Below are positions 63,037 to 64,000 of a DNA stretch of 64,000 bases, in pieces. The position numbers and the translations under genes were made by a program. The notes under the pieces were generated by a model. The model was given only the letters and a program-made list of their open reading frames with translations, had not been told where the DNA came from and searched no databases. The DNA comes from CAWBVG01 sp963792175 (GTDB lineage Bacteria > Acidobacteriota > Vicinamibacteria > Vicinamibacterales > CAVVIG01): the NCBI GenBank assembly GCA_963792175.1, contig CAWBVG010000042.1, positions 186,001-250,000 on the forward strand. The letters are read 5' to 3'. How positions within the stretch are numbered: the first letter of the stretch is position 1; the number at the start of each line of letters is the position of its first letter.

Positions 63037-64000
63037 TTAGAGACTGCGCACGAGTTCGAAGATCGATGGTTCCACGGGAATTCCCTGTTCCAGGTTCTGC
63101 CGTCGCGTCTCCAGCGTGCGTTGGCCGGGGTAGCGCGTCTGCAGATCCTCGAGTATGGCGTCCACGGTGCCGGGCGCTGTCGCCGGCGCGTCCAGCCGCG
63201 ACAGGTCGGCGGCGATGAACACCTGTGACAGCCCGGTCTCCTGCTCCGGATGCGCCGGAATCTGATGCGTGGCCCGGCCACCCGAGAGCAGCGCCGCCAT
63301 CATATCCAGCATCAGGGCCAGTCCGGAACCTTTCCAGAACCCAATCGGCAGCGGCCGGTGCGACGCTTCGATGGCCGCCGGATCGGTGGTCAGCTCACCG
63401 GCGGCGTCGTAGCCGCCGGGAACGGGCAGCGCCTCGCCGCGGCGGCGATACGAGGCGAGCGCCCCATAAGAAAACTGTGACATCGCCATGTCGAGGACGA
63501 CGTGCGCGCCCGAGCTGCCCGTGCGCGGAACCGCGATGACCAGCGGATTGTTGCCCACACGAGGCACGCTGGAGCCCCACGGCGGCAGATTCGGCAGGGT
63601 GTTCGTCCAGCACAGACCGATGACGCCGGCTTCGGCCGCTTGCCACCCATACGCGCCGCCGCGCATCCAGTGATGGGTGTTCGCCAGCGCCACGCAGCCG
63701 ATCCCGTGCACGCGCGCGAGCGCGATGGCGGCCTCCATGCTGGCATGCGCGTTCAGATTGCCGATGCCGCGCTGTCCATCCCAACGCTCGAGGGCGCCGG
63801 CGGCGGAAACGCGAACCGGCCGGGCGTGCACGTCCACGACCCCCGCACGGATCATCGCGATCAGCCGCGGAAAGAGGTTCAGGCCGTGCGACGGCACGCC
63901 GTCGCGGCTCGCGTCGGCAACCAGCCGCGCGCACAGACGAGCGCGATCGTCGTCGAGGCCGGTCTTGCGGAGTCACTCGAACGAATGCGTCGAACAGTTC
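63037..64000 (-). CDS. Malate/lactate dehydrogenase, Ldh2/YlbC family, 5' part cut by window edge
   Basis: NAD(P)-dependent oxidoreductase acting on 2-hydroxy acids. Visible blocks are DGVPSHGLNLFPRLIAM (substrate side), ALANTHHWMRGGAYGWQAAE (catalytic His), LCWTNTLPNLPPWGSSVPRV, NNPLVIAVPRTG, MDMAMSQ-like DMAMSQFSYGALASY and GFWKGSGLALMLDMMAALLS. The frame continues upstream of its first ATG-like codon with LDDDRARLCARLVADASR. A surplus base near 63977 then joins it to ELFDAFVRVT at the edge, so it runs out of the window. It is followed by the exported aldolase gene. Confidence 0.9.

Overview
The window is high-GC bacterial DNA with dense, mostly operonic genes. It carries a Ser/Thr kinase fused to a TolB/WD40-like propeller, several MacB/FtsX permeases, stacked RND pumps, ECF sigma/anti-sigma pairs, secreted amidohydrolases and a Tal-less Pgi-Gnd-Zwf cluster. 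This mix fits Acidobacteriota, probably a Vicinamibacteria-like soil lineage. That assignment is inference from gene style; there is no rRNA or tRNA here to anchor it.

Layout. 1-6.1 kb (minus): glycerate 2-kinase (cut by the edge), a small unknown, FtsX-FtsE, GatB, PckA. 6.1-9.5 kb: ECF sigma and anti-sigma, IspH, a Spy/CpxP-like periplasmic protein. 9.5-24.0 kb: a large export locus of TolC, MacA-like adaptor, MacB ATPase and permease, then two adaptor plus RND pump pairs. 24.2-26.9 kb: second ECF sigma/anti-sigma pair and a DUF4097 protein. 27-28.3 kb (minus): FolK, ferritin-like, DksA/TraR-like. 28.7-32.9 kb (minus): LolD/YbbA-like ATPase, FtsX-type permease and GDSL esterase (TesA-YbbAP-like). 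33-37.5 kb: pgi-gnd-zwf plus a Cys-rich conserved protein. 37.5-43.8 kb: Ser/Thr kinase divergent from a TPR-AAA+ sigma54-type regulator, then PilZ. 43.8-47 kb (minus): metallo-beta-lactamase (MBL) hydrolase, DedA, D-aminoacylase-like amidohydrolase. 47.2-49.4 kb: exported GH36 alpha-galactosidase. 49.4-53.1 kb: a GntR(YtrA-type)-ABC operon with small membrane proteins. 53.1-57.4 kb: YtcJ-like amidohydrolase, ankyrin-VOC fusion, persulfide dioxygenase-rhodanese. 57.4-60.2 kb (minus): LytS/LytR two-component pair with a LiaF-like protein. 60.3-64 kb (minus): acetamidase/formamidase-like, DinB, an exported HpcH/HpaI aldolase and an Ldh2-type dehydrogenase cut by the edge.

Two things dominate on close reading. 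First, about 17 genes are interrupted by some 32 frameshifts. About 30 need one surplus base removed and two need one added. Both halves always match the same family, so insertion-biased sequence error is the likeliest reading. Frameshifted genes are annotated here across the break.

Second, many intergenic gaps hold short-word repeats of period 7 or 8 nt. Each gap uses its own word (GTGCTGA, GGGGCTA, GAACTTA, GTTGGTGA, CACAGAGT, ACGGAGAA). Several form large palindromes, and two about 250-bp palindromes (26.8-27.05 kb and 28.42-28.65 kb) share an internal core. These look like an uncatalogued repeat class and are the most interesting unexplained signal.
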